DNA from: a virus | IMG/VR virus record: IMGVR_UViG_3300028394_000001 | Coordinates: 106,521 to 170,520 of that record | Reading direction: 5' to 3' (one strand) | Length of the DNA: 64,000 bases | Position numbers and translations under genes: made by a program | Part shown: positions 29,316 through 42,500 of the stretch, in pieces | Layout: each line of letters begins with the position of its first letter | How positions within the stretch are numbered: position 1 is the first letter of the stretch | Notes under the pieces: generated by a model | Databases searched by the model: none | Seen by the model: only the letters and a program-made list of their open reading frames with translations | What the model was told of the DNA's origin: nothing

Positions 29316-31390
29316 TGGCATCAAATACAAACATACAAATAGCTAATCTAGATTTTGCTGATATTAAGCAAAATTTCATTACCTATTTGAAATCACAAGA
29401 TACATTTAAAGACTACAACTTTACAGGTTCAGCTCTTTCCACACTAATGGACGTTCTTGCATATAATACACAGTACAACGCTTTCTATTTAAATATGGTT
29501 GCAAATGAAATGTTTTTAGATTCAGCCTTGCAGCGTTCTTCAGTTGTATCTCATGCAAAATTAATGAATTATGTTCCAAGGTCAGCGATTGGACCCATTG
29601 CAGAAATAAATGTTATTTTTAGTGGTGTAACAACTACAAACTTTACAATTCCAAAATATACAAACTTTCTTTCAGAACCAATGGATGGTGTAAATTATAA
29701 TTATGTAACAACCTCAGAAACGACAGTTGGTGTAATTGGTACTGTTGCAAAATTTCCACTTATTGAATTGAAACAAGGAAGTATTTCATCATATAGTTTC
29801 ACTGTAAACTCAACAAACAATCCAAATTATACATACGAAATTCCAGATTCCAACATTGATTTATCCACAATTGAAGTATTAGTCCAACAGTCCAGTACAA
29901 ATACCTATTATGATATTTACAATAGTCAAACCAGTTATTTGGAATTAGGTCCAACAGACAAAGTATATTTTGTTCAAGAAGCTGTAAATGGAAATTATCA
30001 GATTTATTTTGGTGATGGTGTTTTAGGAAATAAACTGTCTGATGGAAATATTATAAGTGTTACTTATCTGACAACATCGGGAACTGCTGGTGGATTAGCT
30101 AATAATTTCGTACTTATGGATAATATTGGTTCTTATTCCGCTTTAACCATAAATCCAATCATGGCGGCAACACAAGGTACAGAAAAAGAATCAATTGCTT
30201 CTATTAAATTTCAAGCACCAAAGGCCTTTGCATCACAAGGTCGTGCAGTAAGTAAAAATGATTATATTACAGCAGTTCAACAAAACTCCTTAGGTATTTC
30301 TTTTGATGCTGTTTCGGTTTGGGGCGGTCAGGAAAATAAACCGCCTGTTTATGGTCAAGTGTTTATTGCATTAAAACCAGCCGGTGCTTATGATTTGACA
30401 ACAACACAAAAAGAATTAATCATGTCTCAGGTTCTCAAACCAATCAGTATGATGACGGTTGAACCTGTGATTGTAAATCCTGATTATACTTACATTCAAG
30501 TATCTGCAAATGTACTCTACAATTCAGCGCAAACCACTTTGTCTTCAGGTACAATGCAAACAGGAATACAAACTGCAATTTACAATTATGCATCTACAAA
30601 ATTAAACACTTTCAATTCAACATTTAGTTCTTATGACGTTTTGAATACAATAAACTCATACAATAAATCTATTCTTTCTTCCGATTTCACTATTAAGGTT
30701 CAAAAGAAGTTTTATCCCACAATAGGTACTGCAACAACTTATAATCTTTATTTTAACAGTTCATTGAAACGAGGAATGTTTGGTAGTTCTTTGACCACTT
30801 ATCCAGGAATAACAATTGTAAATCCTAGTAACATTACAACAAATTTAACAGGTATTTACTTTGAGGAAGTACCAACTCTAACCGTTGGTGTAGATTCCAT
30901 TTCAGTAATTAACACAGGTTATAATTATACCAAAACACCAACCGTTGTAATTAATGGTGACGGAACAGGTGCAACAGCTACTGCCAAAATCGTCAACAAC
31001 AAGTTATATTCTGTCACCGTAACAAATGCAGGCGTTGGTTATACAACTGCATTGGCCACAATTGTTCCCGCTACTGGAGACGCAACAGGAACAGGAGCTG
31101 GTGTGGTTTTAAAACTACAAGGTCAATATGGTACAATTAGAAGTTACTATAATGATACAGTAAAAGGTAAGATTGTGGTTTCTGAAAATGCTGGTACAAT
31201 TGATTATGAGAATGGAGTAATTTCTCTAGTGAATATGAATCCAGTAGCTATTGAAAATGATTTAGGACAATTAACTGTTTCAATTGAACCAACGACAACC
31301 ATCATTTCTTCTTCGTTAAATAGAATAATTACAATTGATCCATACGACCCATCTGCGGTAACTATTTCTATTACAGCTAAGAGAAGTTAA
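29315..31390 (+). CDS. gp6: gp6-like baseplate wedge protein
   Basis: In this 691-aa protein an N-terminal DFADIKQNFITYLKSQDTF and GSALSTLMDVLAYNTQYNAFYLNMVANEMF (in part) are typical of T4 gp6, and the middle QGRAVSKNDYITAVQQ lies in the gpJ-like core. The C-terminal ~200 residues carry GxGATATAKIVNN-type beta repeats. gp6 forms the inner ring of the wedge and hub-wedge contacts. Full length for the family. Confidence 0.88.
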   Translation: MASNTNIQIANLDFADIKQNFITYLKSQDTFKDYNFTGSALSTLMDVLAYNTQYNAFYLNMVANEMFLDSALQRSSVVSHAKLMNYVPRSAIGPIAEINVIFSGVTTTNFTIPKYTNFLSEPMDGVNYNYVTTSETTVGVIGTVAKFPLIELKQGSISSYSFTVNSTNNPNYTYEIPDSNIDLSTIEVLVQQSSTNTYYDIYNSQTSYLELGPTDKVYFVQEAVNGNYQIYFGDGVLGNKLSDGNIISVTYLTTSGTAGGLANNFVLMDNIGSYSALTINPIMAATQGTEKESIASIKFQAPKAFASQGRAVSKNDYITAVQQNSLGISFDAVSVWGGQENKPPVYGQVFIALKPAGAYDLTTTQKELIMSQVLKPISMMTVEPVIVNPDYTYIQVSANVLYNSAQTTLSSGTMQTGIQTAIYNYASTKLNTFNSTFSSYDVLNTINSYNKSILSSDFTIKVQKKFYPTIGTATTYNLYFNSSLKRGMFGSSLTTYPGITIVNPSNITTNLTGIYFEEVPTLTVGVDSISVINTGYNYTKTPTVVINGDGTGATATAKIVNNKLYSVTVTNAGVGYTTALATIVPATGDATGTGAGVVLKLQGQYGTIRSYYNDTVKGKIVVSENAGTIDYENGVISLVNMNPVAIENDLGQLTVSIEPTTTIISSSLNRIITIDPYDPSAVTISITAKRS

Positions 31391-31394
31391 TTAA

Positions 31395-34300
31395 ATGTTA
31401 CAAAGTACCAATAAAACATCGTTACTGGTTCCCTTTCAGCTTCCTAAATTCATTAGTGAGGACCCAAACTACGCCAATTTTGTTCTATTCATACAGGCAT
31501 ACTATGAATGGTTAGAGGAACAAAATAACACATTAGATTTTTCCAAAAATTTACTCAATTACATGGATGTGGACACAACCACAGAACAGTTTTTACAGTA
31601 TTATGTGAATGATTTTATGTCATATTTCCCACAGGAAATATTGGCAGATAAAACAAAAGCAATCAAGATAGCAAAGGAATTGTATCAAAGTAAAGGTACA
31701 CCTGCATCCTATAAGTTTTTATTTAGGACACTTTACAATACTGATGTGGATTTTTTCTACACAAAAGACGCCGTTCTTAAAGCTTCCTCAGGTAAATGGT
31801 ATGTTTCTAAAAGTTTGAAATTGGCGACCAGTGATAAAAACTTTTTATCCATTCAGAATCTTAGATTGTTTGGTCAAACCTCGAAATCTATAGGAACAGT
31901 TGAATCTGCAATATATGATGGTCTTAAAACTGAAGTATTCATTTCAAATATCGAAAGACTTTTCGAATCAGGTGAAAAAGTAATAGTTGTAAATTCTTCA
32001 AATCAGCCTGTATATTTCTTGAACGGTGAAATTGTACCGGCAGGAACAGCAGGATCCGAAACATTAACAGCACAGATTGTTGGCCAAATTAGTCAAGTTA
32101 AGATTGATCCAAAAAATAGGGGCCTTTCATATCAAACAAAAGACCCAGTTGTTGTTTATGGTGGATTAAATTCAAATGTAGCAAATCCTCTTGGAGCTAC
32201 TGTTGAAGTTGGTTCAGTTACTTCAGGTTCCATACAAAGGGTTACTGTTATCACAGAAGGTTATGGTTACACAACCAGTGAAGCTAACACACAAGTGGGT
32301 GGATCAAATACCTATATCAATATAACAAATTTGGTAGGTACAAGTCCGCAAGCACCTATTATTGTTGTTGGTTCTCTAAATCCTGTAGGTATTGCAAATG
32401 TGACATTTATACCTAAAGATAGTATTCAATTAAAACGATACCACTATCTAGGTAACATTGCAGGTAGCTCAGGTGCAAATACTTTTAATTCATCCACAGG
32501 ACTTTGGACACAACAATCTTATCAGTTTGCTAATTTAGCTTTTTCAAATGCAAACACAACTTTAGTTAATGCATTTAGTTTTGGTAGTTTTTCTACATTT
32601 CCACTATCTTCTGTTATTGTTCAAAATCAAGGTGGTGGTATCACAGTTCCACCAGATATTCAAGCAATTTCAGAATATACTACCGATGTATACTCTCAAA
32701 CAACCCTATCAAACTTGGCAATTCTTGCACCAATTCAAATTATTAAACCGGGTTCAGGTTATTCTAATAATGACCAGATTGTATTTATTGGTGGTACCGG
32801 TTATGGTGCGTTTGCGAATGTAACTGTCAATGGTACAGGATCAATTATTTCTGTTGATTATGTAAGCAATTCAACAAACAAAATGACATTAGGTGGAATG
32901 GGTTATTTTAATTTACCTAAAGTTGTAGTTGGCCGAACAGGTGGTGGTAATGTGACCGTTTCGACCACAAGCAATGTAGTTACAGGAAACGGAACAAGCT
33001 TCACCACACAATTTAGTAATGGTGCTTTACTGGTGTCTAATACTAATATTATTATTGGAACAGTTCAATCTATTGTAAATTCTAATTCAATGATATTGAC
33101 TGCTAATTCTAATTATACGTTAAATGCAAATTCATACTATCTGGGAACAGCAATATTATCAGTTGATAGTATTTTAGGAACAGGCGCAACATTTTCCCAA
33201 GTATTGAATCGTGTTGGTTCAATTACATCATTTAATATTATAGAAAACGGTGAAGATTATATTGGTGCACCTAAAGTATCTCTTAAAGTACAAGATTTAA
33301 TTGTATCTAATGTTTCTCCTTCAATAATTCCTTCAATCGGTGACATTATTTACCAAGGTGCAAACACTAATACAGCAACATATACAGCTTTAGTAGACTC
33401 TATTAATGTTTTGGAAAATTCCATTCCTGCAACCAATAGCATCTATCAGCTAAGAGTATATAATTATAATTCAATACCACAAAAATCATTACCTTTGAAA
33501 ATTGATTCAAAAGGCGCGTCAGTTAAATTAGTTGGAGGTTATACAAATAATTTTAATACAACTTTCGATAACTCAGTTGATAACAAAAGATTTGATTCAG
33601 CTAACGGTGTTATTACTTACGGTGACGGTTTTGCAAAAGCGAATGCAACTTTCTTGTCAGGTTTAGTCATAGGAAACGGTCAATACTTAGACAAAACGGG
33701 CCAACCGAGTTCGTTTGATGTATTGCAAAGTGAAGATTATAATAACTATACCTATCAAATTACTTTATCAAAAGAGATAGAAAAATATCGTGATGTACTA
33801 TTAAACCTATTACATCCATCTGGAACAAAAGTTCTTGGTCGAGTTGTTATGACTTCAAATAATAATATGGACTTTGAGACAAAATATGCATTGGATACAG
33901 GATATACACTAGGTTATTATGCAGGAAATACTGCTACCGTAACAATTCCAGCTGGCACTTCAACGAGTACAAGTAACAATATTATCAAATTTAACAATTT
34001 GTATGGTGCAAATGTTTCAGATTTTATTACCGCAAATTCTACAGAATTAGTCTTCACATACGGAACAGAAGTTAATGATGTCTTTCATGGTTTAGTTGTT
34101 AAGGTAGATAATGCATCCAATACTGTAACAATGGAAGATAATGTTTGGACATATTTTGCTAATGTGGCTATCGGTTCATCAGCAAATGGTAATAACCAAG
34201 TCATAAATATACAGTCATTGACATGGAGTTATAACATTATCAACAATGGCCATTACAGCAACACCGCATATCCTGTAAAGGATATTATTCGTGTTGGAGA

Positions 34301-34547
34301 TAAGATTACAGTTAATGGAGTGGCTCAAACAGTAACAGCATTTGGTTCACCTTTTACTTCAGCTACTCTAAGTGGTCCTCTGACAAGTGGTGCAAACGGT
34401 TACATTTCAGTGGGAAGAAGTATAACTTCATTATACAATCAAGTCCAAATTATTGGACCAGTGGGAACACAATATCTCTCGGAACTAGGAACAGAAAACG
34501 GTGATATATTAACTTCAGAAACAGGCGCATGGTTATTAATAGGATAA
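31395..34547 (+). CDS. gp7: gp7-like baseplate wedge protein
   Basis: In this 1050-aa protein the N-terminal ~130 residues (FISEDPNYANFVLFIQAYYEWLEE, then FFPQEIL/KELYQSKGTPASYKFLFRTLY-like helices) match the marine T4-like gp7 wedge core, while the rest is beta-rich with repeated GSGYSNNDQIVFIGGTGYGAFANVTV-type units (shown in part) related to those in gp6 and gp8. It links wedge components to the fibres. Position between gp6 and gp8 supports the call. Confidence 0.75.
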   Translation: MLQSTNKTSLLVPFQLPKFISEDPNYANFVLFIQAYYEWLEEQNNTLDFSKNLLNYMDVDTTTEQFLQYYVNDFMSYFPQEILADKTKAIKIAKELYQSKGTPASYKFLFRTLYNTDVDFFYTKDAVLKASSGKWYVSKSLKLATSDKNFLSIQNLRLFGQTSKSIGTVESAIYDGLKTEVFISNIERLFESGEKVIVVNSSNQPVYFLNGEIVPAGTAGSETLTAQIVGQISQVKIDPKNRGLSYQTKDPVVVYGGLNSNVANPLGATVEVGSVTSGSIQRVTVITEGYGYTTSEANTQVGGSNTYINITNLVGTSPQAPIIVVGSLNPVGIANVTFIPKDSIQLKRYHYLGNIAGSSGANTFNSSTGLWTQQSYQFANLAFSNANTTLVNAFSFGSFSTFPLSSVIVQNQGGGITVPPDIQAISEYTTDVYSQTTLSNLAILAPIQIIKPGSGYSNNDQIVFIGGTGYGAFANVTVNGTGSIISVDYVSNSTNKMTLGGMGYFNLPKVVVGRTGGGNVTVSTTSNVVTGNGTSFTTQFSNGALLVSNTNIIIGTVQSIVNSNSMILTANSNYTLNANSYYLGTAILSVDSILGTGATFSQVLNRVGSITSFNIIENGEDYIGAPKVSLKVQDLIVSNVSPSIIPSIGDIIYQGANTNTATYTALVDSINVLENSIPATNSIYQLRVYNYNSIPQKSLPLKIDSKGASVKLVGGYTNNFNTTFDNSVDNKRFDSANGVITYGDGFAKANATFLSGLVIGNGQYLDKTGQPSSFDVLQSEDYNNYTYQITLSKEIEKYRDVLLNLLHPSGTKVLGRVVMTSNNNMDFETKYALDTGYTLGYYAGNTATVTIPAGTSTSTSNNIIKFNNLYGANVSDFITANSTELVFTYGTEVNDVFHGLVVKVDNASNTVTMEDNVWTYFANVAIGSSANGNNQVINIQSLTWSYNIINNGHYSNTAYPVKDIIRVGDKITVNGVAQTVTAFGSPFTSATLSGPLTSGANGYISVGRSITSLYNQVQIIGPVGTQYLSELGTENGDILTSETGAWLLIG

Positions 34548-34550
34548 AAA

Positions 34551-35081
34551 ATGTCAACAATTAAAATTTCAGAATTACCTAAATTCAATACAATCAATGC
34601 AAACACAGCAAACACTTTGTTTGTTGGTGTTGATATACCGTCTGCACAAACATTCCATTATACTGCTGGAACATTAGCAGCTGGTCTATTTGCGAATACT
34701 GAATTGGTTGTTGGTAACAGCAAGAACTTAACTATTACAGGCAATACATTTCCACAAAAAGGATTCATTTTTACACCTAGAATTTTACAAGGTGCTCAGA
34801 CAGCTATCACAATCGATTTTGCAACAGATTCTGTGATCCGTGCTACTTTTGCAGCTACAGTAACAAATACATTATCAAATTATGTTGCAGGTAAGGTTGT
34901 TGAAGTGTGGTTAACAAACACAGCAGGCAATACCCAAAGTTTGACACACGGTTGTTTGGCAAATAATTCAACAACAGGAACAACTTCAACAAATGTCTCA
35001 GCTGGACACACTATCTATTTAAAATACTTTAGTATTGCTGGAGACCTTGCAAATACTTTTGTTTCTGTTGTAAAATCATAA
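34551..35081 (+). CDS. Hypothetical virion protein, 176 aa
   Basis: This protein begins MSTIKISELPKFNTINANT and is Thr/Ala/Asn-rich and beta-type throughout, with a C-terminal YFSIAGDLANTFVSVVKS. The ISELP start is common to small marine phage structural proteins. It lies between gp7 and gp8; probably a baseplate-associated or decoration protein. Confidence 0.65.
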   Translation: MSTIKISELPKFNTINANTANTLFVGVDIPSAQTFHYTAGTLAAGLFANTELVVGNSKNLTITGNTFPQKGFIFTPRILQGAQTAITIDFATDSVIRATFAATVTNTLSNYVAGKVVEVWLTNTAGNTQSLTHGCLANNSTTGTTSTNVSAGHTIYLKYFSIAGDLANTFVSVVKS

Positions 35082-35091
35082 TAAATAAATC

Positions 35092-36516
35092 ATGGCTACA
35101 AATAAAAACATTCTTACAAATCAAGCAAAAGTAATCAGAGTCAAGACGGATTATTATAATCCGTCCTTAGAACTTAATGGCGATTCAATTAATTCAACTT
35201 ATATATTTCTTAGCCAAGAAGATACATGGCCAACAATATCTTCCGTAGAAACTCCGACACAACCACAAGAAGACCAATTATCATTAAAGAAAATATTTAA
35301 GAATATGTTTGCGGTTAAATTGATAAATTCCAGCAATATTCATCCAGTAATCCAAAGAATCAATTGGAAAAATAACACGAATTTTTTTGCCTATTCCGAC
35401 ACTGTGAATTTGAATGCAAAAGATGCAAATGGCTTTCCACTGTATAATTTTTATGTAAAAAATAGATATGACCAAGTATTTAAATGCTTAGCAAATAACA
35501 ACGGTGGTTTGTCCACATCTGAACCATATTTTGAACCTGGTTCATATGGAACAAATAATATTTACCAAGGCAATGACTTATACAAGTGGAAATATATTTA
35601 TACCATTGATGCAGGCCTCAAGAAAACCTTCTTGGATACTGTTTGGATGCCTATTCCTGTCGGTGTAAACACACCACAACCATACTTGACTGATGCAGGT
35701 GTTGGAGACATTCAGGTAATTAATGTAACAAATGGTGGTACAGGTTATGATGCAGTAAACACATTCATTGTTGTTTCCGTCACCGGAGATGGTACAGGAT
35801 GTGTTGCTAATATAACCAGTTCTGAAATAACATCTGGTGTAATTAAAGATATTGTGGTAAAACCTGGTTTTTCAGGTAAAAACTACACTAACGCAAATGT
35901 CACAATAACTGCATATACTTCCGCAAATATGGTTGTGGTTTCTTCCTCAGGCACAGGAGCAACAGCAGTTGCACCAATTTCACCAGTAGGGGGACATGCA
36001 TATGATCCAATATCTGAATTGGGATGTAACCATGTTATGTACGCAGCTGAATTTAACGGAACAGAAAATGGAATTTTACCTACAACTGGTGTAAACTATC
36101 ATCAAGTTGGTATACTTGTCAATCCACAAACTTATGGAACATCAGGTCCTGTGTTAGCAAATGGCGCAATTTATAATACAACTACACAATTTTTACTTTC
36201 TTCTGGTCAAGGAAATGTATATACATCCGGTGAGATTGTGCAACAAAAAGATGCAAATGGTAATGTAACTTACTATGGAACAGTTTTAAATTTTAACACA
36301 TCAAGTAATATTTTACAGTTGATAAATACAAGTGGAAATTATACTGTTGGCCAAACAATTCTTGGTGTAACCACAGGCGCTTCTAGGGTTGTTTTCAATG
36401 TAACTGAACCTTCTCTCATTCCATTCTCAGGATATATAACCTATGTTGATAATAGAGTTGGTGTTCAAAGAAGTAATGATGGCATCGAACAATTTAAATT
36501 TGTACTAGGATACTAA
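35092..36516 (+). CDS. gp8: gp8-like baseplate wedge protein
   Basis: In this 474-aa protein the N terminus reads KNILTNQAKVIRVKTDYYN, then YIFLSQEDTWP, KNMFAVKLINSSNIHPVIQRINWKN (in part), the NFYVKNRYDQVFKCLANNNGG block and YKWKYIYTID, all marks of T4 gp8. A GxGxA-type beta insertion occupies residues ~200-310. The C terminus VDNRVGVQRSNDGIEQFKFVLGY is also typical. A dimeric wedge component. Confidence 0.88.
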   Translation: MATNKNILTNQAKVIRVKTDYYNPSLELNGDSINSTYIFLSQEDTWPTISSVETPTQPQEDQLSLKKIFKNMFAVKLINSSNIHPVIQRINWKNNTNFFAYSDTVNLNAKDANGFPLYNFYVKNRYDQVFKCLANNNGGLSTSEPYFEPGSYGTNNIYQGNDLYKWKYIYTIDAGLKKTFLDTVWMPIPVGVNTPQPYLTDAGVGDIQVINVTNGGTGYDAVNTFIVVSVTGDGTGCVANITSSEITSGVIKDIVVKPGFSGKNYTNANVTITAYTSANMVVVSSSGTGATAVAPISPVGGHAYDPISELGCNHVMYAAEFNGTENGILPTTGVNYHQVGILVNPQTYGTSGPVLANGAIYNTTTQFLLSSGQGNVYTSGEIVQQKDANGNVTYYGTVLNFNTSSNILQLINTSGNYTVGQTILGVTTGASRVVFNVTEPSLIPFSGYITYVDNRVGVQRSNDGIEQFKFVLGY

Positions 36517-36525
36517 AGGAAAAAA

Positions 36526-39500
36526 ATGTCTTTAAATTTCAATGTTAGCCCATATTTTGACGATTTTGATCCATCAAAAAACTTTCACCGTATACTTTTC
36601 AAACCAGGTTCTGCGGTCCAAGCTCGTGAATTAACGCAATCTCAAACCATTCTGCAAAATCAAATTTCAAATTTTGCATCATCGATCTTTTCCACAAATA
36701 CTCCAGTTTCTGGTGGCCAAGTAACGGTTAACCAAAATTGTTATTTTATTAAATTGAATAACACATATAATGGAATAACTGTTGTTGCAGAAAATTTTGC
36801 AGGTCAATTAATTCAAGATGCAAGTGGAACAATTCTCGCTAGAGTTTTAGCCACATCCGAGTCAACAGCCAGTGGTTCCGTTGCTGGTGATCCTCCAACA
36901 TTAATCATATCATATCTGTCGGGTGCTAAATTTACAGATGAAGTTGTTCTTACAACAGCAAGTGGTCCAACATATTTCGCTTCTGTTATAACATCTACAA
37001 CAACAAATATATCAACAGGATCATCTTCTGTTGCCTCAATTTCTAGTGGTGTTTTCTATGTAGTTAATGGTTATTCCGTTTCAGACACCACAGGTATTAA
37101 ATATTCAATTGGTAATTTTGTTCAAGTTGATCCACAAACAATCATACTAAACAAATATGATAATACACCATCTTATAGAATTGGTCTGCAAATTACAGAA
37201 ACAATTTATGATTATATAAATGATTCTTCTCTATTAGATCCGGCGGTTGGTGCTTCAAATTATCAAGCGCCAGGTGCAGACCGTTATGTTATTACCTTAA
37301 CACTCGTAACACTGCCATTAACACTAGGTAATGATGACAATTTTATTGAATTGGTTCGTATTGAAAATGGTAAAATCTCAAAACAAGTTGATGGTACAGT
37401 ATATTCAACCATCGATGATTACTTTGCAAAACGTGATTATGAAACAAACGGTGATTATATCGTTAATGATTTTAAACTGACACCATCAGCAAACTCAATA
37501 TCACCAACGGAATATGATTTAAACATTAGTAAAGGTGTTGCATATGTTCACGGTTATAGAGTTGAGAGCCAATCTGATATTAAATTAACAAACGACAGAG
37601 CTCAATCTGTTGCAAATATTAGTAATAATCCCGTCTTTATTGATTATGGAAATTATTTTGTTGTCGATACTGCAAATGGCGTTTTCGACATTTCAACAAT
37701 GCCGCAAGTTGATTTGCATTGTGTTCCTGCAGCTAACGTCATTTCGACCAATACCAAAACTTATTCAGCCACTTTGGCGGGTACAGCTTTTATTCGCAAT
37801 CTAAAATACGCTTCAGGAACTGGAACAAATACAAAATCTTATGTTTACAATGCATATATTTCAGATTTTTCCGCAAACAAATTAACCGGAAATGTTACTT
37901 CAGGTACCACAAATACATTTACCATTACAGATACAACTGGTTCTTTTTCACCTGTTGCAAATGCATATTATGATATGACCGTCAGTATGAATACAGGTGG
38001 TCTAATTGATGTTAGAAATATTGTTAGTTATAATGGTTCCACCAAAACAGCAACTGTTGATTATCCGTTTACAGTTTCACCTACAGCAAGTTCAATATTT
38101 TCATTAATATTCAGAGGCACTGATGTTGAGTCTATTATTAAAACCGCAGGTTCAGGTTCATATGCAACAACTGCAAATGTTAATATTAACTCCACCAGTG
38201 GAAAAGTTAACGGCCTTGCAAATTCTCAAACAATATTATTCTCTCAAGTATCACCTGAAGTAATATATCAAATTGGATATCCTTATGTTGCTCAGTTGAT
38301 TACAACATCATATTACACACAAAGAGTATACCGATCAAAAACATTTACTGGTACAACATTAACGCTACAATCTACTTCCGGAAATGCAAGCAATCCATTA
38401 AAATTTACAGGTTCTGGAACCTTAGACAGTTCATCAGCTCAACAACTGTTCATGGTTATTGATAATTCAACAGGAAGTGTTATGGATTTTACCACATCAG
38501 GTAATACAATTTCCATTTCAGGCGATAAAACCACAGCAACCTTCACTGTTGGATCAGGCGTTGGAACAAATAAAAATGTTACAATTATCGCACAAGTTCA
38601 AGTGAGTAGTGGTGATTCTTCGAGTTATGTTTTAAAATCTAAGAGTTTAGTTACAGGAAATACCACAATTGTTGGTACACTCGCATCAATTGCGGGTACA
38701 AATTCTTATCAGGACTTAACAAAAGGTCAAATTACAATTAAAAATTCAGATGTTACCACAACTGGAAAAATATCTTTATATGTAAATGACGTTAAGAAAA
38801 TTACAAAAGTTTTTGATTCGGGTGTAGCAGGAACAAACCCAACTGGTTCATTGTCAAATTACACAGATGTTACTTCCTACTATAAATTAGACAACGGCCA
38901 AAGAGACAATTTTTATGACCATGCATCTGTATCATTAATTCCAGGTGCACCTCGCCCAGTAGGCAACATCTTAGTTGTTGTGGACTACTATTCACATAGT
39001 CAAGCTTCATCTGGTGATGGTTACTTTAGCATTCAATCATACAATACTTCAGGATCAACATACGGTGGCGTATCGAGTTCAGCTGAAGCTTATGCACAAA
39101 TTGGAACATACACAGCTAATGACGGTGTTAAATATACATTAGGTGATTGTATTGATTTCAGGCCTTGCCGTGTAAATAGCCAGACTGCCTATATTTGGGA
39201 ATATTCAGGATCTCAAACTTCCAGTAATGATATTGGTATGTTAATACCGAATAATTTATCAAATTTTTCAGGATTCTATCAATATTATTTGGCTAGAAAA
39301 GATAAATTGGTATTAACAAAAGATAAGAGTTTCAATATTATTCAAGGAACACCTTCTGTCAATCCTTCTTTTCCAAATCAACCTGCCGGTTCTCTAGTAA
39401 TAGCAAATCTCTCACATGACGCTTATACAGCTTTTGTTCCAGGTGAAGGTACTCCAGGTACAATTTCTAACCTATCTATTAATAAGATTATTCACAAGCG

Positions 39501-42500
39501 TTGGGCTAAAGAAGACATTACAGATTTAGAAACCCGTATTAATAATTTGGAATACTATACATCTTTAAGTATTTTAGAATCGAAAGCAAGTTCTCAACAA
39601 ATTCCTGATGCTAATGGTTTGAATAGATTTAAAAATGGTATTTTAGTTGATGATTTTTCATCATTTGGAACAGCAGATACTTATAATCCAGACTACGCTG
39701 CAAACATTAATGTACGCAAAAATCAAATGTCGGCGTTGCAAACTGTTGAAAATTTTCAATTACAAAATCCTGTCGTTCTTGCTGGTTTAGGTACGATAGC
39801 AAATACAGGCAGTTATAGCATTAGTGGCATCAATAATGCTCAAACTAATCTATTCACATTACCATTTACAACTGAAAATGTTGCATATCAACCACTTGCA
39901 AGCAGTACAGTTTCGGTTAATCCTTTCAATGTTTCAGTAACTGAAGGTATTCTAAATTTAAATCCTCCAATGGATAATTGGGTAGATAACAACGAATCTC
40001 CTGCAATTCTAATAACTGATCCTAATTTCCAAGTTTATCAATCCAGTAATGGCGTTAACTTATTAAGTTCAGGTGACTATCAAACAATACCAGGAACAAC
40101 AACCTTTAAAAGCACTACATCAACAAGTACAACAGGAAATCAAGTTGTGGGGTCAGCAACAACAACCATAGTAACCGACACTTATGTTAATCAGATAAAA
40201 AATACTCTTTCAGGTGCTTATAATCCATCATCTTCAACTTTTGCAATGAATAATGGTTATTTGACAAATGTTGCAATATTACCATACATTAGAAGTCAAA
40301 GAATTGTTATTAGTGCAACAAATATGTTAGTTAATTCAAATGTATCAACATATTTTGATGGTGTAGATGTATCTAAATATTTGTCTAATCCAAATACCAT
40401 CGAATTAACTGCTGTATCTGGAACATTCAACAAAGATGATATTGTTGGTTTCTACATAGCAAATGTTTTTTATCCAGTTGCTCGAGTAATTAACGTATAT
40501 TATTATCCAAATACATCAAAAGTTCGTTTATATGTTGCAGATATAGTTGGCGCACCAAATGCAGTAGGATCAACAATATTAAGAAATGCATTTTTCGACG
40601 TTAGTGGTAATTATGTTTCTTCTTCTGCATCAGGAACCGTGCCGGCTGGAGCAATAGTAAACATAAGTCAATCAGGATCAATCAGTGGTGTTGGAGGAGG
40701 TTGGTCTAACACATTAAATAGTGGAACAACAACTCAATTATATGGAACACCAGTAGTACAAAACTATTCAACTCTACTTAACAATTATGGTATTTGGGGT
40801 GATGCAACTAACGGAACAACATTTAATTTCACTTCGCCGGTAACATTCACAACGGCAGGAACATATACCATAGAAGTTGGTGCATCTGGCAGCGCTTTTG
40901 TTTATGCAAATGGAACAAGTATTGGTGCATCCTTATCAAGCACACCCGCATCTACGACAACATTCACATATACAGTCGCAACTGCTCCAGCTACAGTAAG
41001 AATTGGTTTTTCTGCGACAAGTTCAGGTACAACAACCTCAGCTTTTGGTATGACGATCAAAGATTCTGGAAGTAATATTGTTTATTCAACAATCAATCCA
41101 CCAATCTCATATGTAAATGCAGGTACAAAATCTATATTGCCTGGTGGTGGTGAATGGTTCATTGATGCCACACAATTAAGATTAGATCCATCAACTGCGT
41201 CCAATATTTCAGATTATTATGTAGGCTCAACTATAAGTGTAACTTCAAAATATGTTTATATATTCAATAACAGATATTACAGTAAAACTCAGACATTCAA
41301 TTCAACTATTACCGCCTACAGTAACGCAACAAAATTAGTCACATTATCCACACCTGTTAATTTATCATTAGGAACAAATTCACAAATAGGTGGAGATATA
41401 ACTTCTGTTTATTCAATTAGTGGTAATTTAAGTAAAATTAATGCTGCAGTTCAAGCAGGAACTTCACTAGCTAAACCATCCACAGATGAAGCTGGTAATT
41501 TTGTTGCTGTTTTCAATATACCACCTGGAGTATTCAAAACAGGTAGCAGAGTGTTTCGTATAGATAACAGAACTGTTGCAACTCAGCCATCAACCGCAAC
41601 AACAATAGCTGAAGCTACATTTGTTGCTTCCGGTTTATCGACAGTATCACAACAAGTAAATTTTGCACCTTCATTAGATTCATCCAGCTCAGTGTTTACA
41701 CAGGTGAGTGAGTTATCAAATCAATTTATTAGTTCAAATAGAAGTAGCACCACAAGAAGTTGGGACTTGACGCCTCCACCGCCGCCGCCACCACCACCGC
41801 CACCGCCGCCACAGAATTCAGATCCACTTGCCCAGACTTTTATTGTTTCTAAAGAAAATTATCCTAATGGAATTTTCTTATATTCAGTTAAATTATTTTT
41901 CTATTCAAAAGCTACAGATAATTCTCCAGTCAGACTTACTGTTGTTCCCACACTTAATGGTTATCCAACAGGAGATACGTTGGACTATTCAACTGTATAC
42001 CTAGAACCAAGTAAGGTTAATGTTTCAACTACACCACATTATTTGGATCCATCTTCTTATACTGAATTTATTTTCCCTGCACCTGTTTATATTCAATCGG
42101 GTGTTATGTATGCTTTCATTGTAAAATCTTCTTCGAAAGATTATTTGGTTTATTACGGTCAACAAAATCAAATTGCTATACCTTCTACAGCGAAGGCTAA
42201 AGTGTCTGATCCAAATCCAGCCAGTCCGACAAAAATTACGGCTTCACCTTATATTGGTTCTCTATTTGAATCACAAAATAGTATAACATGGTCAGCAGAC
42301 CAAACTAAATCTATGATGTTTGTTATGGAAAAATGTGTATTCTCAACTGACAGAGTTTCAATACCTTTTATTATTCCTAAAAATCTACCATATAGAAAAA
42401 TGGGAAGTCAAGAAATTTTGAATAAGTTAGATGCAAATAGTGCTTCAAACCTATTTGGAAACTATTCACTAGATAAAAATTATCATGCATTAAACATCAC

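Noticed and set aside
35080-35087. AATAAATA upstream of gp8 as a late promoter
   Set aside because: It is also only 4 nt before the start codon (35092), leaving no leader.
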